From: an uncultured bacterium
GTDB taxonomy: Bacteria; Bacillota; Clostridia; Lachnospirales; Lachnospiraceae
Direction: 5' to 3'
Assembly: GCA_905214675.1 (NCBI GenBank)
Contig: CAJMMS010000031.1
Span: forward strand, 1-22,309
DNA length: 22,309 bases
Positions 16,312-22,096 of this stretch are shown here, one piece after another. Made by a program: the position numbers and the translations under genes. Within the stretch, counting starts at the first letter, position 1; the number at the start of each line of letters is the position of its first letter. The notes beneath the pieces were generated by a model that worked only from the letters and a program-made list of their open reading frames with translations, was not told the DNA's origin and did no database searches.

Positions 16312-18642
16312 TCAGCCTGATGTACGCTCAATATCGATCACACTTTCAATCTGGCGGATCTTTGCCGTCAGGCTTGCCAGTTCTTCCTTGCCCTGTACAT
16401 CAAAGGTAAGCAGGATGGTTGCAACCCCCTGTTTGCTCACACGGCAGTTCAGGGAACTTAAGTCAATCTTCCGCTCTGTAAAAATCTTGGTGATATCTAC
16501 CAGAAGTCCGGTTCGGTTGTATCCAAAAATCTTGATTTCCGCTGTATAACGTTCATTTTTATCCTGATCTGATTTCTGCCACTCTGCATCGATCAGCCTT
16601 GCCCGATCCTCTTCTGAAAGATTTATGACATTCACACAGTCTGTTCTGTGAATTGAAATACCCCGTCCTCTTGTCACAAATCCTACAATCTCATCTCCCG
16701 GAACAGGGGAACAACATTTTGAGAAACGCACTGCCACATCATGGATGCCTTTTACGACAATACCGTTTCCGGATTTGGCAATCCGCATTTTCTCCTTGCT
16801 CTCTGCCGCCTCCATAATGTGCTCATCTGTAATCTCTTTCTGATGCTGCTTGTTGTATTCATCCAGAAGCTTATTGACAACCTGCCCCTCTTTCAAACCA
16901 CCATGACCGATCGCAGCCAGTGCAGAATCCCAGTCACGGAAGCCATATTTTCGCATCACGCTCTCCATATAGGCAGGTTTCATCAGATCACTTAATGTAA
17001 TACCTCTGCTCTTACAGTAAGCTGTCATCAGTTCTTTGCCGCGGGTAATATTATCTTCTTTCAATTCGTTGCGGAACCACTGGTTGATCTTGTTCTTTGC
17101 CTGGGCACTCTTTACGATCTTCAGCCAGTCGCGGCTCGGTCCTTTGGAATTCTGCGAGGTAATGATCTCAATACGGTCACCGTTCTGGATCACGTAATCG
17201 ATGTTGACCAGCTTACCATTTGCCCTCGCGCCGATCATCTTATTACCGACTGCACTGTGGATGCTGTATGCAAAATCAATCGGAGTCGAACCATTTGGCA
17301 GATTCTTGACATCTCCTGCCGGAGTAAAGCAGTATACACTCTCCGCAAACAGATCCAGATCGCTCTTTAAGAGACTCATAAACTCTTTGCCATCGGACAT
17401 ATCCTTCTGCCATTCCAGAATCTGACGCAGCCAGCTTAATTTTTCTTCTTCCTGACGTGAGACATTGACATTGCCGCCATTATTGGAAGCTTCTTTGTAT
17501 TTCCAGTGTGCCGCAATACCATATTCTGCGGTACGGTGCATCTCAAACGTACGGATTTGGATTTCAAACGGTCTTCCGCCCGGTCCGATCAGCGTTGTAT
17601 GCAAAGACTGATACATGTTCGGCTTCGGCATCGCAATGTAATCCTTAAAACGTCCCGGGATCGGTTTATACATCTCATGGATCACACCAAGTGCCGCATA
17701 ACAGTCCTTGACCGTATCTACAATGATACGCACTGCAAAAAGATCGTAGATCTGATCCAGCGTCTTGTCCTGGTTTACCATTTTTTTGTAGATGCTGAAG
17801 AAATGTTTGACACGGCCGTCAATCTGTGCTTTGATGCCCGCTTTCTCGATATGCGACCGCACCTCATCTACAATGCCATCTACAAACTTCTGGCGTTCTG
17901 TTTTACGCAGAGCGATCTTTTCCACCAGATCATAATAAACTTCCGGCTCCAGATATTTCAGCGAAAGGTCATCCAGCTCTACCTTGATCTTGGAAATACC
18001 AAGTCTCTGGGCAAGCGGGGCATAAATATCCATCGTCTCTCTTGCTTTTTCTTTCTGTTTCTCCGGCTTCATATATTTCAGAGTACGCATATTGTGAAGC
18101 CGGTCTGCCAGCTTGATCAAAATGACGCGGATGTCTTTTGCCATGGCAAGGAACATCTTACGCAGGTTCTCCGCCTGCACTTCCACTTTATCAGCAGAAT
18201 AGCTCAGTTGTCCCAGTTTTGTAACACCATCAACCAGAAGTGCAACCTCTGCACCAAACTCCTCTGTAATCTCTTCGGTTGTCATAACCGTATCTTCGAC
18301 CACATCGTGAAGCAGTCCTGCAACAATCGTCTCTTTATCTAACTCCAGATCTGCCAGAATGATCGCAACACACAGCGGATGGATGATATATGGTTCTCCG
18401 GACTTTCTCTTCTGGTCCTTATGTGCCTCATAGGCAATCTTATAAGCTTTTTCGATCATACTGATATCTGTGGATGGATGATATTTCCTCACACTTGCGA
18501 TCAGTTCATCATATAAGATCTCCGGACTTGTAAAATCCTCCATGGTTTTTACATTCGCATCGGCTTTTTTGATCTCCGCTTTTTTCATCTCCGAATTTTT
18601 TATTTCTGTTGTTGTGTCTACTTTCTTTTTTTCGTCGTTCAT
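16312..18642 (-). CDS. rel: Bifunctional (p)ppGpp synthetase/hydrolase
   Basis: This enzyme makes and degrades the stringent-response alarmone on ribosomes. The 776-residue protein has an HD hydrolase domain (His88 in YIIHPL, LLHDVVEDT at 110–118) and a synthetase domain (about 270–385). RFKD at 331–334 is the RXKD signature of bifunctional enzymes, unlike EXDD in RelA. PKPNMYQSLHTT is at 339–350. A TGS domain (about 434–497), a conserved-cysteine region (KCCSPVPGD) and a C-terminal ACT domain follow. Length exceeds the usual 730–740 because of a Lys/Glu-rich extension of about 33 residues. The ATG has AGAGGG 8 bases upstream; the next Met (34) has no ribosome-binding site, so the extension is likely made. 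It is 84 bases after apt. That gap holds an imperfect 11-bp hairpin but no promoter that I can see. Confidence 0.97.
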   Translation of the reverse strand: MNDEKKKVDTTTEIKNSEMKKAEIKKADANVKTMEDFTSPEILYDELIASVRKYHPSTDISMIEKAYKIAYEAHKDQKRKSGEPYIIHPLCVAIILADLELDKETIVAGLLHDVVEDTVMTTEEITEEFGAEVALLVDGVTKLGQLSYSADKVEVQAENLRKMFLAMAKDIRVILIKLADRLHNMRTLKYMKPEKQKEKARETMDIYAPLAQRLGISKIKVELDDLSLKYLEPEVYYDLVEKIALRKTERQKFVDGIVDEVRSHIEKAGIKAQIDGRVKHFFSIYKKMVNQDKTLDQIYDLFAVRIIVDTVKDCYAALGVIHEMYKPIPGRFKDYIAMPKPNMYQSLHTTLIGPGGRPFEIQIRTFEMHRTAEYGIAAHWKYKEASNNGGNVNVSRQEEEKLSWLRQILEWQKDMSDGKEFMSLLKSDLDLFAESVYCFTPAGDVKNLPNGSTPIDFAYSIHSAVGNKMIGARANGKLVNIDYVIQNGDRIEIITSQNSKGPSRDWLKIVKSAQAKNKINQWFRNELKEDNITRGKELMTAYCKSRGITLSDLMKPAYMESVMRKYGFRDWDSALAAIGHGGLKEGQVVNKLLDEYNKQHQKEITDEHIMEAAESKEKMRIAKSGNGIVVKGIHDVAVRFSKCCSPVPGDEIVGFVTRGRGISIHRTDCVNVINLSEEDRARLIDAEWQKSDQDKNERYTAEIKIFGYNRTGLLVDITKIFTERKIDLSSLNCRVSKQGVATILLTFDVQGKEELASLTAKIRQIESVIDIERTSG

Positions 18643-18726
18643 AGCCAGTACCCTCTTTCCGGAAATCCGCCAGGAGCAGTTGTCTGTTTCCAGGCTGTTC
18701 CTGCCACCATCTATTGTCTACTGTTT

Positions 18727-19251
18727 TTATTTTCCTTCATAGCAGAGTACAGACTCCACATCGTATCCTTTCAGTCTTTCACGACCTTTTAATCCTGCAA
18801 GTTCCATCAGGAAAATAACTTTCACAACTTCTCCGCCAAGTTCTTCTACCAGCTTGATGGCAGCTTCGATCGTTCCGCCGGTTGCCACCAGGTCATCTAC
18901 CAGCACCACTTTCTGTCCCGGTCTGATAGAATCCTTATGCATCTCGATCACGGCACTTCCATATTCCAGATCATATTCTTTGCTGACCGTCTCACACGGC
19001 AGCTTGCCCTTTTTCCGTACCGGTACAAATGCCTTGTGCAGATTATATGCAATCGGTACACCAAAAATAAATCCTCTGGATTCTGTACCGACAACCACAT
19101 CAAATTCTGTATCTTTCAACTTGTCCTGCATAGACTGGATTGCCAGATGCAGTCCGTCCGGATCCTGCAAAATCGTCGTAATATCGCGGAAAATAATTCC
19201 CGGTTCCGGAAAATCCGGTATACTTCTTACATATTCTTCCAGTTTTTTCAT
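18727..19251 (-). CDS. apt: Adenine phosphoribosyltransferase
   Basis: APRT salvages adenine to AMP using PRPP. With the chosen start it has 174 residues, matching the family (about 170–175). It begins MKKLEEYVRSIPDFPEPG and continues IIFRDITT, the standard APRT N-terminus. VVGTESRGFIFG binds substrate, and LVDDLVATGG (about 117–126) is the PRPP-binding loop. A longer frame (14 more codons) has no ribosome-binding site, whereas AGGAGG (19261–19266) lies 9 bases before the ATG at 19249–19251. It is the first gene of the seven-gene operon, behind a good promoter. The apt–rel pair is conserved in many Firmicutes and joins purine salvage to purine-based alarmone turnover. Confidence 0.97.
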   Translation of the reverse strand: MKKLEEYVRSIPDFPEPGIIFRDITTILQDPDGLHLAIQSMQDKLKDTEFDVVVGTESRGFIFGVPIAYNLHKAFVPVRKKGKLPCETVSKEYDLEYGSAVIEMHKDSIRPGQKVVLVDDLVATGGTIEAAIKLVEELGGEVVKVIFLMELAGLKGRERLKGYDVESVLCYEGK

Positions 19252-19299
19252 ATGTCTGCTCCTCCTGTACATGGCATTTGTTTTCTTAATCATTTATTC

Positions 19300-19328
19300 A
19301 GTATAGCATTCAACTATTATCTTTGCAA
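19300..19328 (-). promoter_or_regulatory. Promoter of the apt–rel–…–aspS operon
   Basis: TTGCAA (19323–19328), a 17-base spacer and extended −10 TGC-TATACT (TATACT at 19300–19305) on the minus strand. It starts about 25 bases after the tRNA-Leu(CAG) terminator. It is the only convincing promoter found ahead of the operon. Confidence 0.75.
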
Positions 19329-19353
19329 GACTCTACCTTGGGCTTAACAGCAA

Positions 19354-19389
19354 AAAAAGACTCTCACTGTTAAAAGTAAGAATCTTTTT
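19354..19389 (-). terminator. Terminator of the minus-strand tRNA-Leu(CAG)
   Basis: On the minus strand AAAAAGATTCTTAC pairs with GTGAGAGTCTTTTT over 14 bp (two G·U), with an 8-base loop. A run of seven T then follows. It lies about 50 bases past the tRNA 3' end and just before the apt promoter. Confidence 0.85.
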
Positions 19390-19440
19390 AATCCGTTTGT
19401 GTCCAATATCTGAACCCGTTTACCTATGCACATAAAAAAG

Positions 19441-19524
19441 TGCGGAAGGCGGGACTTGAACCCGCACGGTATTGCTACCACAGGCACCTGAAGCCTGCGC
19501 GTCTGCCAATTCCGCCACTTCCGC
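19441..19524 (-). tRNA. tRNA-Leu (anticodon CAG)
   Basis: The 84-base cloverleaf on the minus strand has acceptor GCGGAAG/CTTCCGC with A73, and a long class II variable arm (GGTA-gcaa-TACC). The T arm is CGGG-TTCAAGT-CCCG. The anticodon stem CAGGC/GCCTG closes loop TTCAGGT, so the anticodon is CAG and reads CUG. CCA is not encoded, so a CCA-adding enzyme is needed. It is identical base for base to the two plus-strand copies at 21670 and 21806. It has its own promoter (19537–19565) and terminator. Confidence 0.97.
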
Positions 19525-19536
19525 ATCACAGCTATA

Positions 19537-19565
19537 TTTATACCACAGGTTTCTGTGGTTGTCAA
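19537..19565 (-). promoter_or_regulatory. Promoter of the minus-strand tRNA-Leu(CAG)
   Basis: Consensus TTGACA (19560–19565), 17-base spacer, TATAAA (19537–19542). The predicted start lies only a few bases before the tRNA 5' end. The spacer is occupied by a perfect palindrome (separate entry) and A-tracts lie directly upstream. Confidence 0.85.
19542..19559. promoter_or_regulatory. Operator-like palindrome filling the tRNA promoter spacer
   Basis: ACCACAG-AAAC-CTGTGGT (minus-strand reading) is a perfect 7+7 inverted repeat. It begins at the −10 and ends exactly at the −35 of the tRNA-Leu(CAG) promoter. A protein bound here would block RNA polymerase. No regulator in the window is an obvious partner, and chance cannot be excluded. 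Confidence 0.4.
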
Positions 19566-19570
19566 CAGTA

Positions 19571-19603
19571 TTTTTTGATTTTTTTATATTTTTTGTATTT
19601 TTT
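19571..19603 (-). promoter_or_regulatory. Phased A-tracts upstream of the tRNA-Leu(CAG) promoter
   Basis: Four A-tracts of 6–7 bases (19571, 19579, 19589 and 19598 as T-runs on plus) recur every 8–10 bases immediately upstream of the −35. This is the pattern expected for an UP-like element or curved DNA that boosts stable-RNA promoters. The same design precedes the tRNA-Leu(AAG) promoter. Confidence 0.5.
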
Positions 19604-19702
19604 CTACGATTCAGATAACTTGCTGTGCTTTATCGCATACCTGCCAGAACAAAGCATGTGCTTTGGTACATCCGCGCGGAGCATTTTTACTTTACAGGAC
19701 AT
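19604..19702 (-). other. Short structured element with a possible 32-codon ORF
   Basis: The minus strand opens with AGGA 5 bases before ATG (19700–19702). It reads 32 codons beginning MSCKVKMLRADVPKH and ending KHSKLSES before TAG. The DNA is dense in inverted repeats: ACAGGA/TCCTGT (19694–19713), TCCGCGCGGA (19671–19680) and CAAAGCA-tg-TGCTTTG (19650–19665). It begins a few bases after the tRNA-Leu(AAG) terminator and stops at the A-tracts of the next promoter. I have an unverified impression that similar 30-codon sequences recur between genes in Lachnospiraceae. It could be a dispersed intergenic repeat, a small RNA or a small basic protein. No own promoter is evident. Confidence 0.35.
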
Positions 19703-19720
19703 TGCTTTCCTGTGAAGCAA

Positions 19721-19750
19721 AAAAGAGTCCGATAAAAATCGAACTCTTTT
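19721..19750 (-). terminator. Terminator of tRNA-Leu(AAG)
   Basis: AAAAGAGTTCGAT pairs with ATCGGACTCTTTT (13 bp, one G·U) around TTTT on the minus strand, followed by TTTTTTGC. It starts one base after the tRNA 3' end. Confidence 0.9.
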
Positions 19751-19751
19751 A

Positions 19752-19836
19752 TGCAGTTGACGGGACTTGAACCCGTACCCAGTTATCCCAGACTAGATCC
19801 TTAGTCTAGCGCGTATGCCAATTCCGCCACAACTGC
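19752..19836 (-). tRNA. tRNA-Leu (anticodon AAG)
   Basis: The 85-base minus-strand cloverleaf has acceptor GCAGTTG/CAACTGC with A73, and a D-arm region nearly the same as in the CAG tRNA. The T arm is ACGGG-TTCAAGT-CCCGT. Anticodon stem CTAGA/TCTAG closes loop CTAAGGA, so position 34 is A and the anticodon AAG (CUU, and CUC if A34 becomes inosine). The variable arm can pair only as a five-bp stem with three G·U pairs, weaker than usual for leucine tRNAs. CCA is not encoded. It has its own promoter and an immediate terminator. An A34 leucine tRNA is uncommon outside some Firmicutes. Confidence 0.93.
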
Positions 19837-19848
19837 TTGACACTGGAG

Positions 19849-19877
19849 AGTATAGCACCTTACTCCCCTTTCGTCAA
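19849..19877 (-). promoter_or_regulatory. Promoter of tRNA-Leu(AAG)
   Basis: TTGACG (19872–19877), 17-base spacer, extended −10 TGC-TATACT (TATACT at 19849–19854). The start point would be a few bases before the tRNA. Confidence 0.8.
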
Positions 19878-19881
19878 CCCC

Positions 19882-19923
19882 TTTTTTGAAATTTTTTCAA
19901 TTTTTTGTATTTTTTACATTTTT
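19882..19923 (-). promoter_or_regulatory. Phased A-tracts upstream of the tRNA-Leu(AAG) promoter
   Basis: Five A-tracts of 5–6 bases (T-runs on plus starting at 19882, 19892, 19901, 19910 and 19919) recur every 9–10 bases directly upstream of the −35. They probably act as an UP-like or curved element. One piece (TTGAAA-aaa-TTTCAA) might also serve as a weak terminator for the nuclease gene. Confidence 0.5.
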
Positions 19924-19941
19924 ACAACGATTTTGCATCTT

Positions 19942-21018
19942 TTAAGGATTACAGCGCTTACATGGCTCGTATCCCATGCCGGTCACTTCATCCCGTGTAC
20001 CATGATATTCCCATTTATTCGCATCACTCATCTGGTTCACACTGGAACAGTCCGGACGATGGAACTTCATGGTGTTGGTGTTAAGGACATATTCACCGGA
20101 TGCCACAGCCTGCTCCTGCTCTGCATCTGCTTCCGTCTGTGCATCTTCTGCGTATTCTTCATACGGCTTCGTATCCTCTTCCTGATCTGCATAACTCTCT
20201 GTATCCTCCGCCAGATGACTTTCTCCAGTTGCATGATCAATCACCACACCCGGCTGCTCATTGTATACGAACACATGGTAACTGACTCCATCTCCATCAT
20301 CTTCCACCGATTTTGCTTCCATCTCAACACCATCTGCTACCAGGTTATCTCCGGTATAGATTGGCGTTACGCGATACAGGACATGATTACCAGTTTCTTT
20401 TATGTAATCCGCTACCATATTTTCAAATGGTAACATTCCCTCTACATTCATATAGCGTGTTCCGGTGATCAGATTCTTTTCATTGGCATTTTCCGCTGTC
20501 AACTGGTATCCGATAAGATGGCATCTGTTATATAAATATTTTCCATCTACAAAATCATACTTCACTGTATGCCAGCCGCTTGGCTTCACCTGCCCGATCG
20601 AACCGCGTTTCTTTGTCGGCATCAGATCTTTTCCAATATTGGAAATAGCCACTCCGCACCTTCCAAGTTCATCCAGGTCACTGTAATATTCATAGGAAGT
20701 TTCCGAGTAATCGCTTTCTGAAAATTCCGGTTCATTGTCATTGATCACGACATACGGCATATCCGTAAAAGATGGAATCTCGTCCATCGTAAGCACGGTG
20801 CTCTTTTCTGTCTCATCTGATGTAACAACTGCTTTCTGTTTCTGCGCATCTTCCAGCGTGTCCACTTTCGCTTCCGTCATCGCCTGCTGCGCTGCCACAT
20901 CCGTCTGCGTTGTTTCTGTTTCTGCCTTGCAGCCTCCGAGCAGCAGTACTGCCAGTAAGAACCAGACAGAAAGCAATGCTCTGCTTTTCTTTCTGTTTTC
21001 TTTCATCTTCTTTTCCAT
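19942..21018 (-). CDS. Secreted lipoprotein nuclease (DNA/RNA non-specific endonuclease family) with Zn-ribbon-like tail
   Basis: The 358-residue product has a basic N-terminus, hydrophobic segment and lipobox LLGG-C (Cys30), so it should be a surface lipoprotein. After an acidic linker the nuclease core covers about 85–265. LGRCGVAISNIGKDLMPTKK and YLYNRCHLIGYQL (162–173) resemble EndA/streptococcal-type beta-beta-alpha-Me nucleases, with His167 as presumed general base. NEKNLITGTRYMN (179–191) would give the metal-binding Asn. A Glu/Gln-rich linker (about 268–306) leads to a C-terminal domain with KFHRPDCSSV and EPCKRC (His320, Cys324, Cys353, Cys356), a putative Zn site as seen in Ada-like tails on other secreted nucleases. 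The ATG has AGGAAAGG just upstream. It follows the small gene at 21057 by 38 bases. Likely roles are nucleic-acid scavenging or DNA uptake; which one is not shown. Confidence 0.85.
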   Translation of the reverse strand: MEKKMKENRKKSRALLSVWFLLAVLLLGGCKAETETTQTDVAAQQAMTEAKVDTLEDAQKQKAVVTSDETEKSTVLTMDEIPSFTDMPYVVINDNEPEFSESDYSETSYEYYSDLDELGRCGVAISNIGKDLMPTKKRGSIGQVKPSGWHTVKYDFVDGKYLYNRCHLIGYQLTAENANEKNLITGTRYMNVEGMLPFENMVADYIKETGNHVLYRVTPIYTGDNLVADGVEMEAKSVEDDGDGVSYHVFVYNEQPGVVIDHATGESHLAEDTESYADQEEDTKPYEEYAEDAQTEADAEQEQAVASGEYVLNTNTMKFHRPDCSSVNQMSDANKWEYHGTRDEVTGMGYEPCKRCNP

Positions 21019-21056
21019 TCCTTTCCTGTTTCTTTTATTTTTCTTATATCTGCTTT

Positions 21057-21473
21057 TTACTGTTTTCTTTTTTCGTACTTTGTCATAGTGATCTTCTCAT
21101 GTGAAAATCCGGCAAATTCCTCTTCTGTCATCTTGTCCAGTTTATCCAGATCCAGATCCAGCTTAAAGTCAAATGGATACTTCCTGTTCCACCAGAATAC
21201 GATCACATCTTCAATTCTCTCTTCCACTTCCTGTAATGCCTGGTTCTCAACAAAACAAAACTCTCCTTTTTCTGCCAGTTTCAGAAAATTTTCATCCACA
21301 CATATTCCTTCTGGCAGCTCATCTCCAAAAAGCTTTGTTGAAAACGGATGTATCCAGAGTCTCTTTCCCTCCGACAATTCTATGACTTTCTGGATCACTG
21401 TTTTGTCTCTGGATACTCTTCTTCCGTTAAAAAGCATACCGCCACGGTCCTCCAGGCAGACAATCACCTGCAT
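21057..21473 (-). CDS. Small protein of unknown function, likely co-transcribed with the nuclease
   Basis: I do not recognise a characterised family. The 138-residue product is soluble, with no signal peptide or membrane helix. It begins MQVIVCLEDRGGMLFNGRRVSRD, a strand followed by a basic loop that looks conserved in style. Later it has SEGKRLWIHPFSTKLFG, an aromatic patch VFWWNRKYPFDF near residue 112, and a charged helical end. The mix of Arg/Asp pairs could suggest a nucleotide or metal site, but no known motif is clear. The frame opens at GTG 21482, but GGGAG is 8 bases before the ATG at 21471–21473, which I prefer. It is first in a two-gene unit with the nuclease lipoprotein, behind a TTGCGA/TATAAT promoter. 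Confidence 0.75.
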   Translation of the reverse strand: MQVIVCLEDRGGMLFNGRRVSRDKTVIQKVIELSEGKRLWIHPFSTKLFGDELPEGICVDENFLKLAEKGEFCFVENQALQEVEERIEDVIVFWWNRKYPFDFKLDLDLDKLDKMTEEEFAGFSHEKITMTKYEKRKQ

Positions 21474-21515
21474 TTTCTTCACTCCCTTCGGTTATCTGTT
21501 TTTCATTCTGGCGTT

Positions 21516-21544
21516 ATTATATTCTTTTCCTTTTCTTTTCGCAA
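21516..21544 (-). promoter_or_regulatory. Promoter of the small-protein/nuclease unit
   Basis: TTGCGA (21539–21544), 17-base A/G-rich spacer and consensus TATAAT (21516–21521) on the minus strand, about 43 bases before the ATG. It is divergent from the plus-strand tRNA promoter, with about 56 bases between the two −35 boxes. Confidence 0.75.
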
Positions 21545-21600
21545 CCAAAATGTCCTTTCCTGCCCCTTTTAATAATAATTTGATTTTTTCAAAAAAAGTG

Positions 21601-21629
21601 TTGACAAACGTCAATTCATGTAGTAATAT
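21601..21629 (+). promoter_or_regulatory. Promoter of the plus-strand tRNA-Leu(CAG) pair
   Basis: Consensus TTGACA (21601–21606), 17-base spacer, TAATAT (21624–21629). The −35 belongs to a palindrome TTGAC-AAAC-GTCAA (21601–21614). The leader before the first tRNA is about 35 bases. Upstream DNA is A/T-rich but less regularly phased than at the other two tRNAs. Confidence 0.75.
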
Positions 21630-21669
21630 ATGCGTTGTGAGTTGCGAGTCAGCTTCACAGAAACAATAT

Positions 21670-21753
21670 GCGGAAGTGGCGGAATTGGCAGACGCGCAGG
21701 CTTCAGGTGCCTGTGGTAGCAATACCGTGCGGGTTCAAGTCCCGCCTTCCGCA
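21670..21753 (+). tRNA. tRNA-Leu (anticodon CAG), copy 2
   Basis: The 84-base sequence is identical to the minus-strand tRNA at 19441–19524. Anticodon loop TTCAGGT gives CAG, with a long variable arm, A73 and no encoded CCA. It is first of a tandem pair behind one promoter, with 52 bases to the next copy. Confidence 0.97.
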
Positions 21754-21805
21754 CTCTTCTTTCTGTAAAGTACAGGCAACGTACAATTTTATATTTTTTC
21801 TAAAT

Positions 21806-21889
21806 GCGGAAGTGGCGGAATTGGCAGACGCGCAGGCTTCAGGTGCCTGTGGTAGCAATACCGTGCGGGTTCAAGTCCCGCCTTCCGCA
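21806..21889 (+). tRNA. tRNA-Leu (anticodon CAG), copy 3
   Basis: The 84-base sequence is identical to copies 1 and 2. No promoter boxes are seen in the A/T-rich 52-base spacer before it, so it is probably processed from a common transcript with copy 2. A T-rich stretch follows at once, and a likely terminator lies at 21908–21942. Confidence 0.97.
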
Positions 21890-21907
21890 CTTTTTATTTT
21901 TTCTGTA

Positions 21908-21942
21908 AAAGAACGCACTGCTTTTTAGGCCGTGTGTTTTTT
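21908..21942 (+). terminator. Probable terminator of the tRNA-Leu(CAG) pair
   Basis: AAAGAACGCAC can pair with GTGTGTTTTTT (11 bp with two G·U) around a 13-base loop, ending in a T-run. The loop is large, so this is less certain than the other terminators. The T-rich stretch directly after the tRNA may also contribute. Confidence 0.5.
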
Positions 21943-22008
21943 ATTTCCTGTAGAATCATAATATTACGCCTTAACTCCCACTCCGATATAAATAAAAAGT
22001 AAAAAATA

Positions 22009-22036
22009 GAAGAAAAGCTTTCTCAAGCTCCTCTTC
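22009..22036 (-). terminator. Terminator downstream of rplT
   Basis: On the minus strand GAAGAGGAGCT pairs with AGCTTTTCTTC (11 bp, two G·U) around a 6-base loop, followed by TATTTTTTACTTTTT. It lies 60 bases after the rplT stop and converges with the tRNA transcript from the left. Confidence 0.85.
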
Positions 22037-22096
22037 CATCTTATTCATCTCATGATAATGTCTGCAAAATGCTCCGTTACAAAGTAACTCTCACAC

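Noticed and set aside
17506..18342. 278-codon plus-strand open frame
   Set aside because: Opposite the HD and synthetase domains of rel; a reading-frame shadow.
18643..18726. Separate promoter or terminator between apt and rel
   Set aside because: Only an imperfect 11-bp hairpin without a T-run, and no −35/−10 pair at acceptable spacing.
21088..21768. 226-codon plus-strand open frame ending in a tRNA
   Set aside because: Opposite the small minus-strand gene and then runs through tRNA-Leu(CAG); not a protein gene.
19441..21889. Integrated mobile element using tRNA-Leu as attachment site
   Set aside because: No integrase, excision factor or phage gene between the copies. The repeats are complete functional tRNAs with own promoters rather than att fragments.
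21971..22048. 25-codon minus-strand ORF after rplT (begins MNKMEEELEKAF)
   Set aside because: It reads straight through the rplT terminator hairpin and its T-run, with no clear ribosome-binding site. Most likely chance.
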